Source: Plazaster borealis (lineage: Eukaryota; Echinodermata; Asteroidea; Forcipulatida; Labidiasteridae). Taken from it: a stretch of 64,000 nucleotides of DNA. Made by a program: the position numbers and the translations under genes. The notes below the pieces were generated by a model. It searched no databases, was not told where the DNA came from, and was given only the letters and a program-made list of their open reading frames with translations. The first letter of the stretch is position 1. Each line of letters opens with the position of its first letter. The DNA is taken from assembly GCA_021014325.1 (NCBI GenBank), contig CM037476.1, positions 13,118,827 to 13,182,826 on the forward strand, read 5' to 3'. This document shows positions 11,901 through 23,900 of this stretch, piece by piece.

Positions 11901-14900
11901 AAGAATTGTGTATTTACAAATATAACTTTAAAAAGATATTTGATTTCATAGAAAAAAATAGTCGTTGTTCGATTTGTTTTCTCCGTTTTCGATATATGCG
12001 CGAGACTTGCCCAGTCTATTCCGCAACCATCTTACATTGTACTCATTCATGCCCTGGTATTACACAGAGACCCTTGCCTATTGTTGCCCCCCCCGGACTT
12101 GGATTTGGTGCACATTCAAAATATTTATTTTTTTGATTTTAAGATTTACCAGTCGTTGCAAAATGGCTAGAAGTCTGCTTGAGTATAAGTGCATTTCACA
12201 GAAACAGAATGCAATGTTTTGAAGGCCGTTTCCTAATTTTATGCAACCATCTCACGCATTCAGAGCTGGAATTACACCATGGCCGAAGAATTTCCAGTGG
12301 TACAGCACGACTCTTTGCAAAATAGCCAAGTCTGCTTGAGTATGATGAATGCACTTCACAGAATGCAAACTATTGAAGGCCTTTTCTTAATTCTGCAGCC
12401 ATCTTATGCGTTCAGGGCTGTTATTACATGTACACAGAAAGACTATGGCCTCTGTTGCCTCCTGGACATGAACTTGGTGCCCACTGCCCATTCAAAATAT
12501 TGTTTTTGAACCTGGAAGATTTTCCAGTGGTAGCGCTCTTTGCAAAATAGCCACAAGTCTGCTTGAGTATGATAAATGCACATCACAGAATGCAAACTAT
12601 TAAAGGCCTTTTTTCTACAGCCATCTTATGCATTCAAGCCTGTATAAAGACCATGGCCTCTGTTGCCTCCTGGTCATGGACTCTATGTTTTTTAACCTGG
12701 AAGATTTTCCGGTGATAGCGCTCTTTGCAAAATAGCTACAAGTCGACTTGAGCACATGTTTACAGCACTTTGCAGAATACAAAGTACTGAAGACCTTTCT
12801 TAATTTAATTTATTTTATTACAGGTTGAACAGGAGACCCCGACGAAATGTTTAGTTTTAGATGTGGGAGGGAAAACCTCAAAATATTTGGGAAAACCCAC
12901 GTGACTCTGGTAGAGACTGGACCCCATTCCAACGTGAGATTTGAACTGGGGTCACAGATGAAAGGTAGGGAACCATCTTGCCCATTTCCAATAAATTAGA
13001 CCTGGATTACATATAGCAGACCGTGGCCTCTAGATTGGTTGCCCCCTGGGCCCAATTTCATAGCGCTGCTAAAGCAGAAAATATTGCTTAAAATATTTTG
13101 CTAAGCATCAATAAGCAGGATACCGGTCAAAAATGCTACATGGAAAATGGTATTTTAGATGGTAACCTTTTTCTGGTTAGTATAAATTTAATGTGCTTAG
13201 CTAGTTTTTGTGCTTAAGCAGCTCTATAAAATTGGGCCTTGGACGTGGACTTGGTGCCTTTTCAAAATGGTTTCAATAGACTTTCCAATGGTAGTGCCCT
13301 TTGCAAAATAAAAATGGCCTTGCCCCTTCAAAAGCGGTTACTGTCCAGCTACAAGTAAAAATCCCTGTTTTTTGGTTTTTCATACCTCAGTAGTACCAAG
13401 TAAAAAGCCACATGTCAACTCAGGCACCTCAGTGGTTGCGCACTGTAACCCCAGATGTCCCAGGAGGTCAAGGGTCACAGTATGTCGCAATTCGTTGCTC
13501 TGCTTGAGGTCAGAGAAGGCGTCTGTGTCAGGAACGAGGCTCTCCGGAGAGACCAGCTGGAGGGGGATCTGCAGAAAAAAAATCAAATCAAAGAAATTCT
13601 TTCAAATGCTGTTGGTGAGGTACAGTACATTGTCTCTGTGGCCAACTGGTTTGACTGCAGGACTTGCAATCACGAGGTTGTGGGTTCGAATCCAGCCAAG
13701 CTATGTAACTGCTGACTTCACAATGACTAGAATAAGTAGAATATCATCTCAATGTAATTACTGAAGCCAAATTTATTGATTTATGACCAATGTTTGTACA
13801 TGTATATGAGAGAGATTGGCTGTTGCCAGCTTTGCGTTTCCCCCTTGTGGGAGCTTTGCAGAGTTTCTTGATGGGAAGATCATCCAAATAAAAATAAATC
13901 AAAACAACATACAGGTACATGTAATCTTACTTCTTTAGGCCCCCTCTGTACTTTTTTTATAAATCGTTTCTTTGCAGAGTGTTAACAGGATGTGGGGTGG
14001 GGGCTATTTGCAGGCTCTTTTCATACATATAAGATCAGTGTACAACATGTAACATGTACAGTAGTACATCATCTTACTTTGTAATCATGTGCCCGTTGTG
14101 TTGATGGAGAAATTTTCCCCGCCACGACTTGACGATGATTTGTCATCCTTTTCTTTTAAGTTTGCATGTTTAGTATGTATAATCACAATTTTTCTGGGTT
14201 TTTTTTCCCAAGGGAAAAACAAAATCTGAATTCAGACTAAAGTAGCCTACACAAAGAATATCATGCATGAGATACATGTGCACATGTATGCATACGTACA
14301 TTGTAATGAACACGTACAACACAACATGTTCGTATGACACGTCAACGCAATGTACTGCCTCAACACCTTAAAATGAAATTAAAATTCCAACAGACTCTTT
14401 ACTCATTAGGAAGGTGCTGCAAAATATCCCGCTCATTAAATGCTAATAGAGATATAAAGGTCGGGTACATTGGTCAAATCGATTTATAATGTTTTTATCA
14501 GCGACACCGAGTTTTACTGAAATACGTTTAAGCTACATTACAAATCAGCTGGCTCTAATGTCTATGTACAATGTGTAAGTACAGTACACTAGCAAGGTAT
14601 TAGCCAGGATTTGGTAAAAGGTACATCCAAATTTGCTAGAAATTTAAAAACTGGGTGTCCAAATTGTTCACTTTTCACTTACAATACATTTACATGTGAA
14701 TGACAGATAAAACAAGGTGTCCAAATTTAAAACAGGGTGTCCAAATTTAAAACAGGGTGTCCAAAAGACACATTCAGACACCCCTCTAGCTAACACTACT
14801 GACAGTTGTACAGGTACAGTAGGCCTAGAGTGTCTTGACAAGGATTGCACATGTTGCTTGTACTTTGAGAAACCCTGATACTGTGCCTGGATACTGCTAA

Positions 14901-17900
14901 CTCCTGCTTCATGTTCCTGCAGGGCTAACCCTTAACACTAGCTCAGCAGCGTACATTGTCCAGTAAAAACTGATGTCGGCTAGTAAGTATTTCTCAACTT
15001 GCCCTTTTTTAAATGATGTTTGATGTTGACTTTTAAGTCTGATAATAATCTTTCAATTCTGTTGAGTTAAAAGTATTACATGTACTAGTACACACATGTA
15101 CAGGCCTATACGAATCAGAAAAATCTTCTCTTGTGCTTGTTCACATAAAAACAGTTTACGTGAAACTGTGTACGTGTAAGTTTTTCTCTGGTCTTGCTGG
15201 TCCAGTAAAAATGTTGAGCTACAAGCCCTGCTGTCTTGTGGATTTTCCTCCCAAATTCAGGCCCTGAAAACTGTGCAACCTACTTCTTTATAATGCTCAT
15301 ATTTCTTCCTTTTCTCATGTGAATAATAAATTCTTTAAAATGTGTTGATATATTTTTGTGTGAGTGCATGTAATTTCATTTGACCATTAAAACTGGTTGT
15401 AATCGCTGGTATTAATAACTAATATATCAGAAAGATAAAGTTTTGACAATAGGCATAATTACGGCCAATAAAACTTCCTGGGGGCAGGTGAAACGCACAC
15501 AAATAACATTATATTTCTAAGTATTACTGCACATGTATCCACAACTGATGAGCTTGGCATTAAAGTTAGAATAATATGACATTTGCGAGACGTGTTACTC
15601 CATCGTCACAAGATGATGACGATTCTTCCTGTAGGGCGCCCTCGACTAGAGGTCAAAAGAAGGGTGCTCTTGGCTCACACTGTGCGCCACGTGTACAAGA
15701 TGCGCGTTTTCCATTGTTTCATCATCGTTTTACTTTTAAGATGGTGGTGTGATGACTTCAATGTATTTATAAGGTCCATTTCGAGACCTATTTGCTGAGA
15801 CGATGGCCCAACGTATCTGGGACTAAATAGTCAGGCAGCTGTTAGCAGCAGAACTTGATTCAGATTGAATAACAGGCATGCATGACAGAAGCGCATCAGG
15901 ATGTGTACTCCTGGTGGACATGTGGTGAAAGAATTTTAAAGGAACGGTAAGTGTAGAATGTCAGTCTCAGGAAGACTAGATCCATTGAATAGACAAATTT
16001 TTTCCTGAAGGCAATTTGACTTATTGAGATATGGAGGACACCAAGAGGTGCCCTCGTAATTTCTCCATCTTATCATAGTTTCAGTGCAAAAACATTGAAT
16101 CTCCTAAAATAGCACTTACGATACGCGCGAGTTTGAAATTGTCAAAACGTTGTATCACTTAAAATACCCGGGATGTACAAACAAAACAAGTAGGCCTACG
16201 CACTTAGATAACGTTTTTGCACGGAGCATTGTCATGCAAGATACAATGTTTTTGCAAAATTGAGATGTCTTAAAATAGAGATACAGTCCCAAAATACAGT
16301 CCCAAATCTTTCCACCAAATTGCGAAAGAGAAGGATTCAGAAGGACTGGGGTCAGTAGGCCCAAACAACAAGTGCTTATCACAGGGTCAGGCATATGTAG
16401 TGTACCAATCTTATCTTTCAATTTGGTGTGGAGTGACATACATGTATAGGAGAAGACGATAACGGAGGAATTACATGTACATTTGTACATGTACAATGTA
16501 TGTACATGTAGGTCACACGCTAGCCAACCTGCCTAGTCTGTCAGGGTTAATAAAGGCAATAAATACACATAATGTACAGTATGTATTGACAGAGTGGATA
16601 TTCAACCTCATCTTGTGCGTGTATGTAGAAAGAATCTAAACCATTCCCATGTAACTTGCACATCGTGCATGCGCATTAACACAACTGTTGGGCAAAATGA
16701 AGGAACATCGCGCCTTTTTGTATGGGGCTGATGGTGGCGTGACGCACACGCATTTGTGCGTCTGCCTACATTGTAGTGCACAACTCTATGGCGATTGACA
16801 CTGATAGACATTACGTCTGATTTAATATTACACACGTCTGATCCCGTGTAAAACATAACTAGTTTTAATAGTTTGTAAGTCGTAAGTCTAACAGAATTTT
16901 ATAAAACATGCACTTGGGTTTTGAAGGTTTTGGGTGGTTAGGGTAGAACTGTCGAAATGCTCAGGCGTGGAATTTTATCTTTGAGAGGGCAAGGCCAATT
17001 TGCAAAGGGCACTTCAATTGGAAAATCATGAAATCCATAGGAAACTTTTGAAGGGGCACCAAGGCCAAGACCAGGGCAACGAAGGCCATGGCCTCTGGGG
17101 CCTGAGTGTAACTCCAGGCCTGAATGCTTGCACCATTTCACAAGAGCAAATTGATGAGAGAATTAAATTCTGTCCAGTATATTACATTTTTAATATGCCA
17201 TTTGCCCATTCTGCAAATGCTCCTGCAACCCCAAGCAGCTTCGACCATGCTGAGATCCAAATTATTCTAATTTTAATCCATTAATTTTTACAGGACATAT
17301 GTACGTGTGACTTGTACTATCCGAGATGTTTATTACTGTACATATACATAATGTGTACATCAGGTACCTGTAACTATGTTCACAAAAATGTACATTGTAG
17401 ACCTTCATTACGTATAATTAGTACACTGTTTGGATAGAGCAATGTACTCAAGTACACGTGTACATTATGTACAGCATAATGTAAAGAGGTGCCCTTTACT
17501 GAGAAAAAAATCACCCTGCCCTTCTGGGGGCAGAAACTTGTTTCTGGTCAGAAACTTGTTTCTGGTCAGAAACTTATTCCTGGTCAGAATCTTGTTTCTG
17601 GTCAGAAACTTGTTCCTGGTCGGAAACTTGTTTCTGGTCAGAACATGCAGAAACTTGTTTCTGGTCAGATGAAACTTGTTTCTGGTTAGAAACTTGTTTC
17701 TGGTCAGAAACTTATTCCTGGTCAGAATCTTGTTTCTGGTCGGAAACTTGTTCCTGGTCGGAAACTTGTTTCTGGTCAGAAACTTGTTTCTGGTCAGAAA
17801 CTTGTTTCTGGTCAGAAACTTGTTTCTGGTCAGAAACTTGTTTCTGGTCAGAAACTTGTTTCTGGTCAGAAACTTGTTCCTGGTCAGAAACTTGTTTCTG

Positions 17901-20900
17901 GTCAGAAACTTGTTTCTGGTCAGACACTTGTTTCTGGTCAGAAACTTGTTTCTGGTCAGAAACTTGTTTCTGGTTAGAAACTTGTTTCTGGTCAGAAACT
18001 TATTCCTGGTCAGAATCTTGTTTCTGGTCGGAAACTTGTTCCTGGTCGGAAACTTGTTTCTGGTCAGAAACTTGTTTCTGGTTAGAAACTTGTTTCTGGT
18101 CAGAAACTTATTCCTGGTCAGAATCTTGTTTCTGGTCGGAAACTTGTTCCTGGTCGGAAACTTGTTTCTGGTCAGAAACTTGTTTCTGGTCAGAAACTTG
18201 TTTCTGGTCAGAAACTTGTTTCTGGTCAGAAACTTGTTTCTGGTCAGAAACTTGTTCCTGGTCAGAAACTTGTTTCTGGTCAGAAACTTGTTCCTGGTCA
18301 GAAACTTGTTCCTGGTCAGAAACTTGCTCCTGGTCAGAAACTTGTTTCTGGTCAGAAACTTGCTCCTGGTCAGAAACTTGTTCCTTTGCAAACGAAAAAG
18401 TGTGTGGAAACAAATACTGAATTGTTTAAAATGGAAGTACTAACATGTAAACAAATTAACAAGGGGTGCCTCCTCTTTGGGCCCTTTAGAATGCACTATG
18501 CATGTCCCGTACATGTATGTCACAAAATGTCCCGTACGTCACATTCATTACCTATGATTTTTAACGAGATCCAGTAGTAAATAAAAATGTTTATGCCTAG
18601 CCCTAGTTGGGGCTTAACATAAATTAGAACTTAAAAAAAAAAAAATCTTTTTCAAATGTTACTTCTTTCTATGTTTTAAAAAAAAAAAAAAACTGCAAGT
18701 CAATTTGTGACGTACGGGACATGTCATGCTATGACGGCACCTAATTTGCATAAGTAGTTGAGCAAGCTGAATTTTGTTTTTGAGTGTAACTACATGTAAG
18801 CTCTTGATTCTTTAGTTCCCCACTATTTACGAAATTTGTCCTTGCAACACTCTTGTACCCCACATCTAATTTTAAAATGTCCCGTACGTCACGGTAAACA
18901 AATATTTAAGTGATTGTTGACCTTGGCATTCATAAACGTTGTCCGATTTCCCCATTTTCTTTTTGAATCATAAACTTCAATTAATTAGCTTCAAAATGAC
19001 GCCTGTTTTTTGTGGTTTTTTTTATAAAGATGAAATTTTGCCAGCATAAGCTTGGACCTGCCTATTAAAGCACCCCATCCAAAAAGTTGGGGGCGCTGTC
19101 ATGACTGAGGAGTTGTAGGCCTACAACTTAAATTACAAGTCTTGTGATCTATCACAACGTCTTACATTTGACTTCACTGAAAAGGTCTTTCATGTACAAT
19201 GTGTAATGAATTCTATGGGTACAAGTAATTCTTTGCACATTTTCCCTGCAGTACATTGTTCCCCCTCAAATTTAATTTGCTGGCGATAATTTACTTCAGA
19301 GCTCATCCCACAGGACATTTATGTCAATCTCACAGAACTGTAATTTAGTTGTTCTTGGAGTGATAACAAATTTGCACAGAGGAAAAGCACACGATACTCA
19401 CACATGCTTACATACTGCACCACAAAAAAATTGCTTGTACCATGGAGGAATAAGAACACGTAAGTTCTTATTCCTCCATGCTTGTACGTATTGCACATTG
19501 TGGTAAAATTAATTGCAATAATATTCACCAGTTTTTATACAGCACTATAACGATACGGGCGTCTCAAAGAGTTCACAATTTTTTATTTCCAGACACATTT
19601 TTGAAGTTTTTGAATTATGAGATCCATTTACATGTTCAAGGGTTTACAAGGTGCCGCGGCGCATTCAGCAGCCACTGCCAGAAACAACGGGGCAAACCCC
19701 TTCTCTTAGCGATAACGGTAACTGGGTTCTGAAATTACATACATGTATGTACATGTACGTGCATACACAGCACATGGGACCAACGGCTTTCCCTCATCCG
19801 GAGGACAAAGCAATAATGGTTAAGTGTCTTGCTCAAGGACACCAAGTGTCATGGGCCTTAAACCCACACTCTGCTGATCAGAAACACCAGAGCTTGAGTC
19901 CGGTGAAATTGACACGACCAGAAATCATACACAAACTGCAGGCCTCTTTCTCCAACTGAAGATTTTTCAAAACTGTGGGGCAAACTTTGCTGAATTGAAA
20001 CAAGGTTCTTGGAGTGTTTTTTACTTGATGTTAATGCTTGGTTTAAAGAGCTCTACTGTGCAATCTGGGGGATTTAAATGGCTTTATTACATGTACTGTA
20101 CATGTGCAAGTACATGTAATGGTAACATTCACACTCTCAAAAATCTGTTATTCACATATAATGAAAAGGAAGATTTGCATTACCATACTATAAATTATAA
20201 ACAAGTAGATTGCACAGCTTTTAGTAGTCCACAGGGCAAGTTGAGAAGTACTAGTCCGTAGCAGTTTTTGCTGTACGATACGCTGAGCTAGTGTTAAGGG
20301 TTAGCCCTGTAATATGAAAATATTTAACCTTGACACTATCAGGAAATACGATGTTTAAAGTGACAGTGTACAACGTACAGTGTACCACACAAGTGCGCAT
20401 ACGTACAGGCCTGATACGCCCTCGTTGTCAGGGCAAGGCAGTTTTGTTCTCTATACATTCATGAGGGAAATTTAAATTTCTACTGGAACAATTCAAGGGG
20501 CACAAAGGCAATGACCGGGGGCATGGAGTCAATTGCCTCCATCGCCTCTGTGAAGTACAACTAGAAGGCCGCATTACTTAGTACAGGTTTTAAGTTTAAT
20601 TTGTTAAGTGTAGTCCCTTTCCAAGAGTGGCTTTTGAGCCTTTTTGGGGGTGAACTTGCATACAAAATATTTTAAAAATAAGAAATCACAACCAATTTCA
20701 AACTCAATATTCTATACACTTCTACTCACTTGTGATGCAATAACTTTTCCTGTGCTCCCCTCAAACGTTGTCTCTGTGATGACTGCATTTCCCTGGCTCT
20801 CTCCAAGGACCTTGACTTGGCTACCTGTGAACATGCCGACAGGTGACGCATCTCCCGAGCACAGTGCCTTAAACTGGATCTTGTTGTTGTCCAGGGATGC

Positions 20901-23900
20901 GGAGTAGTCGATGGTACAGACACCAAGATTCTCCTTGGGCTGGACGCTGCCACCGCTCAGTACAAGAAGCTGCCCTCCCGATTGGACATAGTCGGTACAC
21001 CTCCTCAACGCATCCTGTTGCATTGTCTCAATGCTGGTTACAACGACAAGCAAAGCGCAGTTATCGACCCACGGATGCGTCAATAGCTGCGATTCTTTCA
21101 GCTGGTAGACAACGTAGCCGTCCCGACGCACAAACTTTTCCAGGAAAGCCACAGTGGTCTCAAATCCGGGCTTAGCTGTTTTGTCGTCGGCGCCAGTGTA
21201 CACCAGAATGTTTGGCGGTTTTGCAGAACTGCCACTGGAGGGCCCTGTTCCAGAGGACAATTTACTCTCGTTCAACCATTCAGTTTGGCCGACGACGATC
21301 GGATCACTTCCAATTTCAAATATGGGGGCGTTCTCCGTTTCCAACATCACCTCATCATCCGGTCCGGGGCTCGTCATTTCAAACGAGATCGCGCCAGGGT
21401 CACTGGATTCCGAGGATGATTTCCGAGACACGGAGCGGCGTTGCTGCTCCTCCATCTTCTTCAGGAATTCCTGGGAGTGTTTTCGGCGGAGGAGGCTGGG
21501 GTCCTTGCGGGAGGCGCTGGTTCTTTGGATGACGTTGTTCCCCGACGGGGGACGCTGGAAGGGAGACTGGGGTTGGTTTTGTTTTGGGGATGGGGTGTTG
21601 GGGTCCTGGTTGACGAGGTTGAATGGCTCTCCAATGGTATCCACACCTGGGAAGTAGAAAACAAGTGATATCATTAAGAATGACAGACCTTAAGAGCCAG
21701 CGTTCTCCCTAAAACAGTGGTCCGCTGGCCAAATGCCAGTTAATACACGTATGAGAACCAGTCAAAATTCACTCCAAGTGGTCTGGCTGGCAAGTTCAAT
21801 GTTTATAATAGATGTTAAATTTGCATCGGGGACAACACACATCGGTGTATGGGTAAAAACCAAAATTTATAAAGTTCAATGTTGAAAAGCATGCCTAATG
21901 TGAAATATGGACTAGTGACAAACCTGGCAGACCAGTGAAATGACAAGCTAACTGGTCCTGCTGGCTAGTCACTGAAAAAGTTAAGGGCAAACCCTGCTTG
22001 CCCTAAAGCTTTTTGAAAGTAGCCCACCGAGCTCAACTGTGGGTTTTACTTGCCCCCAGGAAGTTTTAGTAGCCCGGATTTTAATAAATGTATCTATCTG
22101 ATGTATTAATGGTAGCAATCACAACCAGTTTAACGGTCAAATGAAGTTACATTCACACACTCGAAAATAAATTAACACTTTTCAAAACATGTTTTATTCA
22201 CATCTGAAAAGGAAGAAATATGAGCATTTTTAACAAGTTCGTAGCACAGATTTTAGTAGCTCACAGGGCAAGTTGAGAAGTGGTGCTTACTAACCTGTTA
22301 AATAAATAAATAACAAGTTCTTATAAAGCGTATTTTACAATAAACGTATCAATGCGCTTTACATTAGTGCCCTGGTCATTGGGCCAATAACATTCCTTTA
22401 TTGACGTCAATATATAAAATTGCCCAAGGGTGCCAAGTGGGCACCCGCCAGATTCTGAATCTAGACACCCTCAGCTATCATTTTCAGCAATAAAATTGCA
22501 TTAGTACCCTACTTCACAGTCATATCAAGGTTCTACCTAACTACAATGCAGTTTTGATTGATTTAACATCAAAATTCAGGAATGAACTCAAAACTGTCTG
22601 TACAAAAATGTACAGACCATGTTTGAAATGTGACCTCATCAAACGTTTTTTGGATTTTAATCAAAATTGCACTTGAAGGGTATCAAACACAGTGGCATTT
22701 ATACACCGTTTTAACCTGAGGTAAGAAACTTGTAAAAAAAAAAAAAAAATTCATAAAGACTCTATCTATTGGAAAATGGATGGATCACAAAACTGAATTT
22801 GACCTTGCAGTTGCAGCCCCTCTTTAAATAAACAACTATTGCCATAACTTACAGACTATCTGCTCCACTAGAAGCCCATCATCCAACTCTAACACTCCCT
22901 CCAGGTAAGCTGACCCTACCAGCCCAAAGTTGTTGGCCGATGCCTTGACGAGTATCCCAAAGGGCTCCCCCGACTTCCAAGCCAGAGGCGTGGTGAGACC
23001 TGAAAGCTTGACGACGCGCTCCCTGGCCACCTTGCGGAGGTTGAGCCGCCCCTGGGGGTCCTTCTTGGGTGGGGAGGCCTCCAACAGGACGAAGACTGAG
23101 TTGAGGTTGGAGGACGGGGTCACGTCTTGGCCCTTATAGTGGGAGGCGTTGGAGGTTGCCGTGCCGATGAAAGATGTCCAGTCCTTTGAGAGGTCGACAC
23201 ATTGCTGTGAAATCATCAAACAAAGAAATACTTTTAAGCTGTAAAGACACAGGATGTTTAAAACAACGAGGTGTTCAGAGAAAAAGAATTGGGGAAAACT
23301 CAATTGGATAAAAAGAGTTCACAATATGACTTTAGGATTGCAAGCTCCCAAATTGAAAAAGCAGAGCTCAAATTTCAGGTAAAATTCCACAAGACCGCAG
23401 CCTGGCTTGTAGCTCAAAATATTCTCCAGAAAGAGTTTATTTCACAATCCATATCTAAATAAGAAACAAAGAAACTTTCTACACAGTTTAACATGTAAAC
23501 ATATTTTATTTGAACAAACACCATGAGAAGGTTGGCTCAGAGGTTTCTGTCCCTGCCTTTCACCTCTGTGGACCCTGGTTTTCAGTCCCTGCCTGATTGC
23601 GTGGCTCTCTTTGGGGTTTTCCTCCCACGTCTAAAACTGAAATCTCGTTTGTCTTCTTTACAAAAGTTGTTGTGGTGTTTCCATTTTAGGATGCTTGGCC
23701 GACTTTAATTTAGATTCCGAAGATTTATCTCATATGGGTATTACAATGCTGTATACTTCCATTGAATTGACCCTGGTACAGTGGTCACAACACACCATGT
23801 GACCTAAAAAATGACCTTTGTGAAGGTTCAGGTTGTGACCAAACTGAAGTTTGGGAAGCCAACTTTGAACTTGCCTCGACTGCAGTCAGTGTTTAGAACT

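Larger units (their letters stand above)
13569..20729 (-). other. HLCS intron 4
   Basis: 7.2 kb between exons 5 and 4. Holds the tRNA-like head at 13628, repeats at 14590 and 15030, element H at 16963, the palindromic satellite, the TGTCCCGTACGTCAC cluster, a SINE and repeat M. Many short ACATGTAC-type palindromes. No exon-like frame seen. Confidence 0.7.

Noticed and set aside
13628..13702. Functional tRNA gene
   Set aside because: A and B boxes are present, but acceptor and anticodon stems do not pair; the same heads recur as SINE parts.
17531..18382. CRISPR array
   Set aside because: Palindromic repeats, but contiguous with no spacers, in a eukaryotic intron.
17531..18382. Cluster of heat-shock elements (GAA/TTC)
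   Set aside because: GAA and TTC blocks are not at the 2-nt spacing required for heat-shock factor sites.
17465..18443. Four long frames on both strands over the 18-bp satellite
   Set aside because: An 18-bp unit without stops gives open frames in several registers (FLTRNK, FLVRNL, SDQKQV types). No unique sequence beyond it.
20712..20953. Second minus-strand frame within HLCS exon 4
   Set aside because: Out of frame with the HLCS domain; overlapping shadow.
21154..21657. Plus-strand 167-codon frame
   Set aside because: Antisense shadow of HLCS exon 4, whose minus-strand frame matches the protein family and splice sites.
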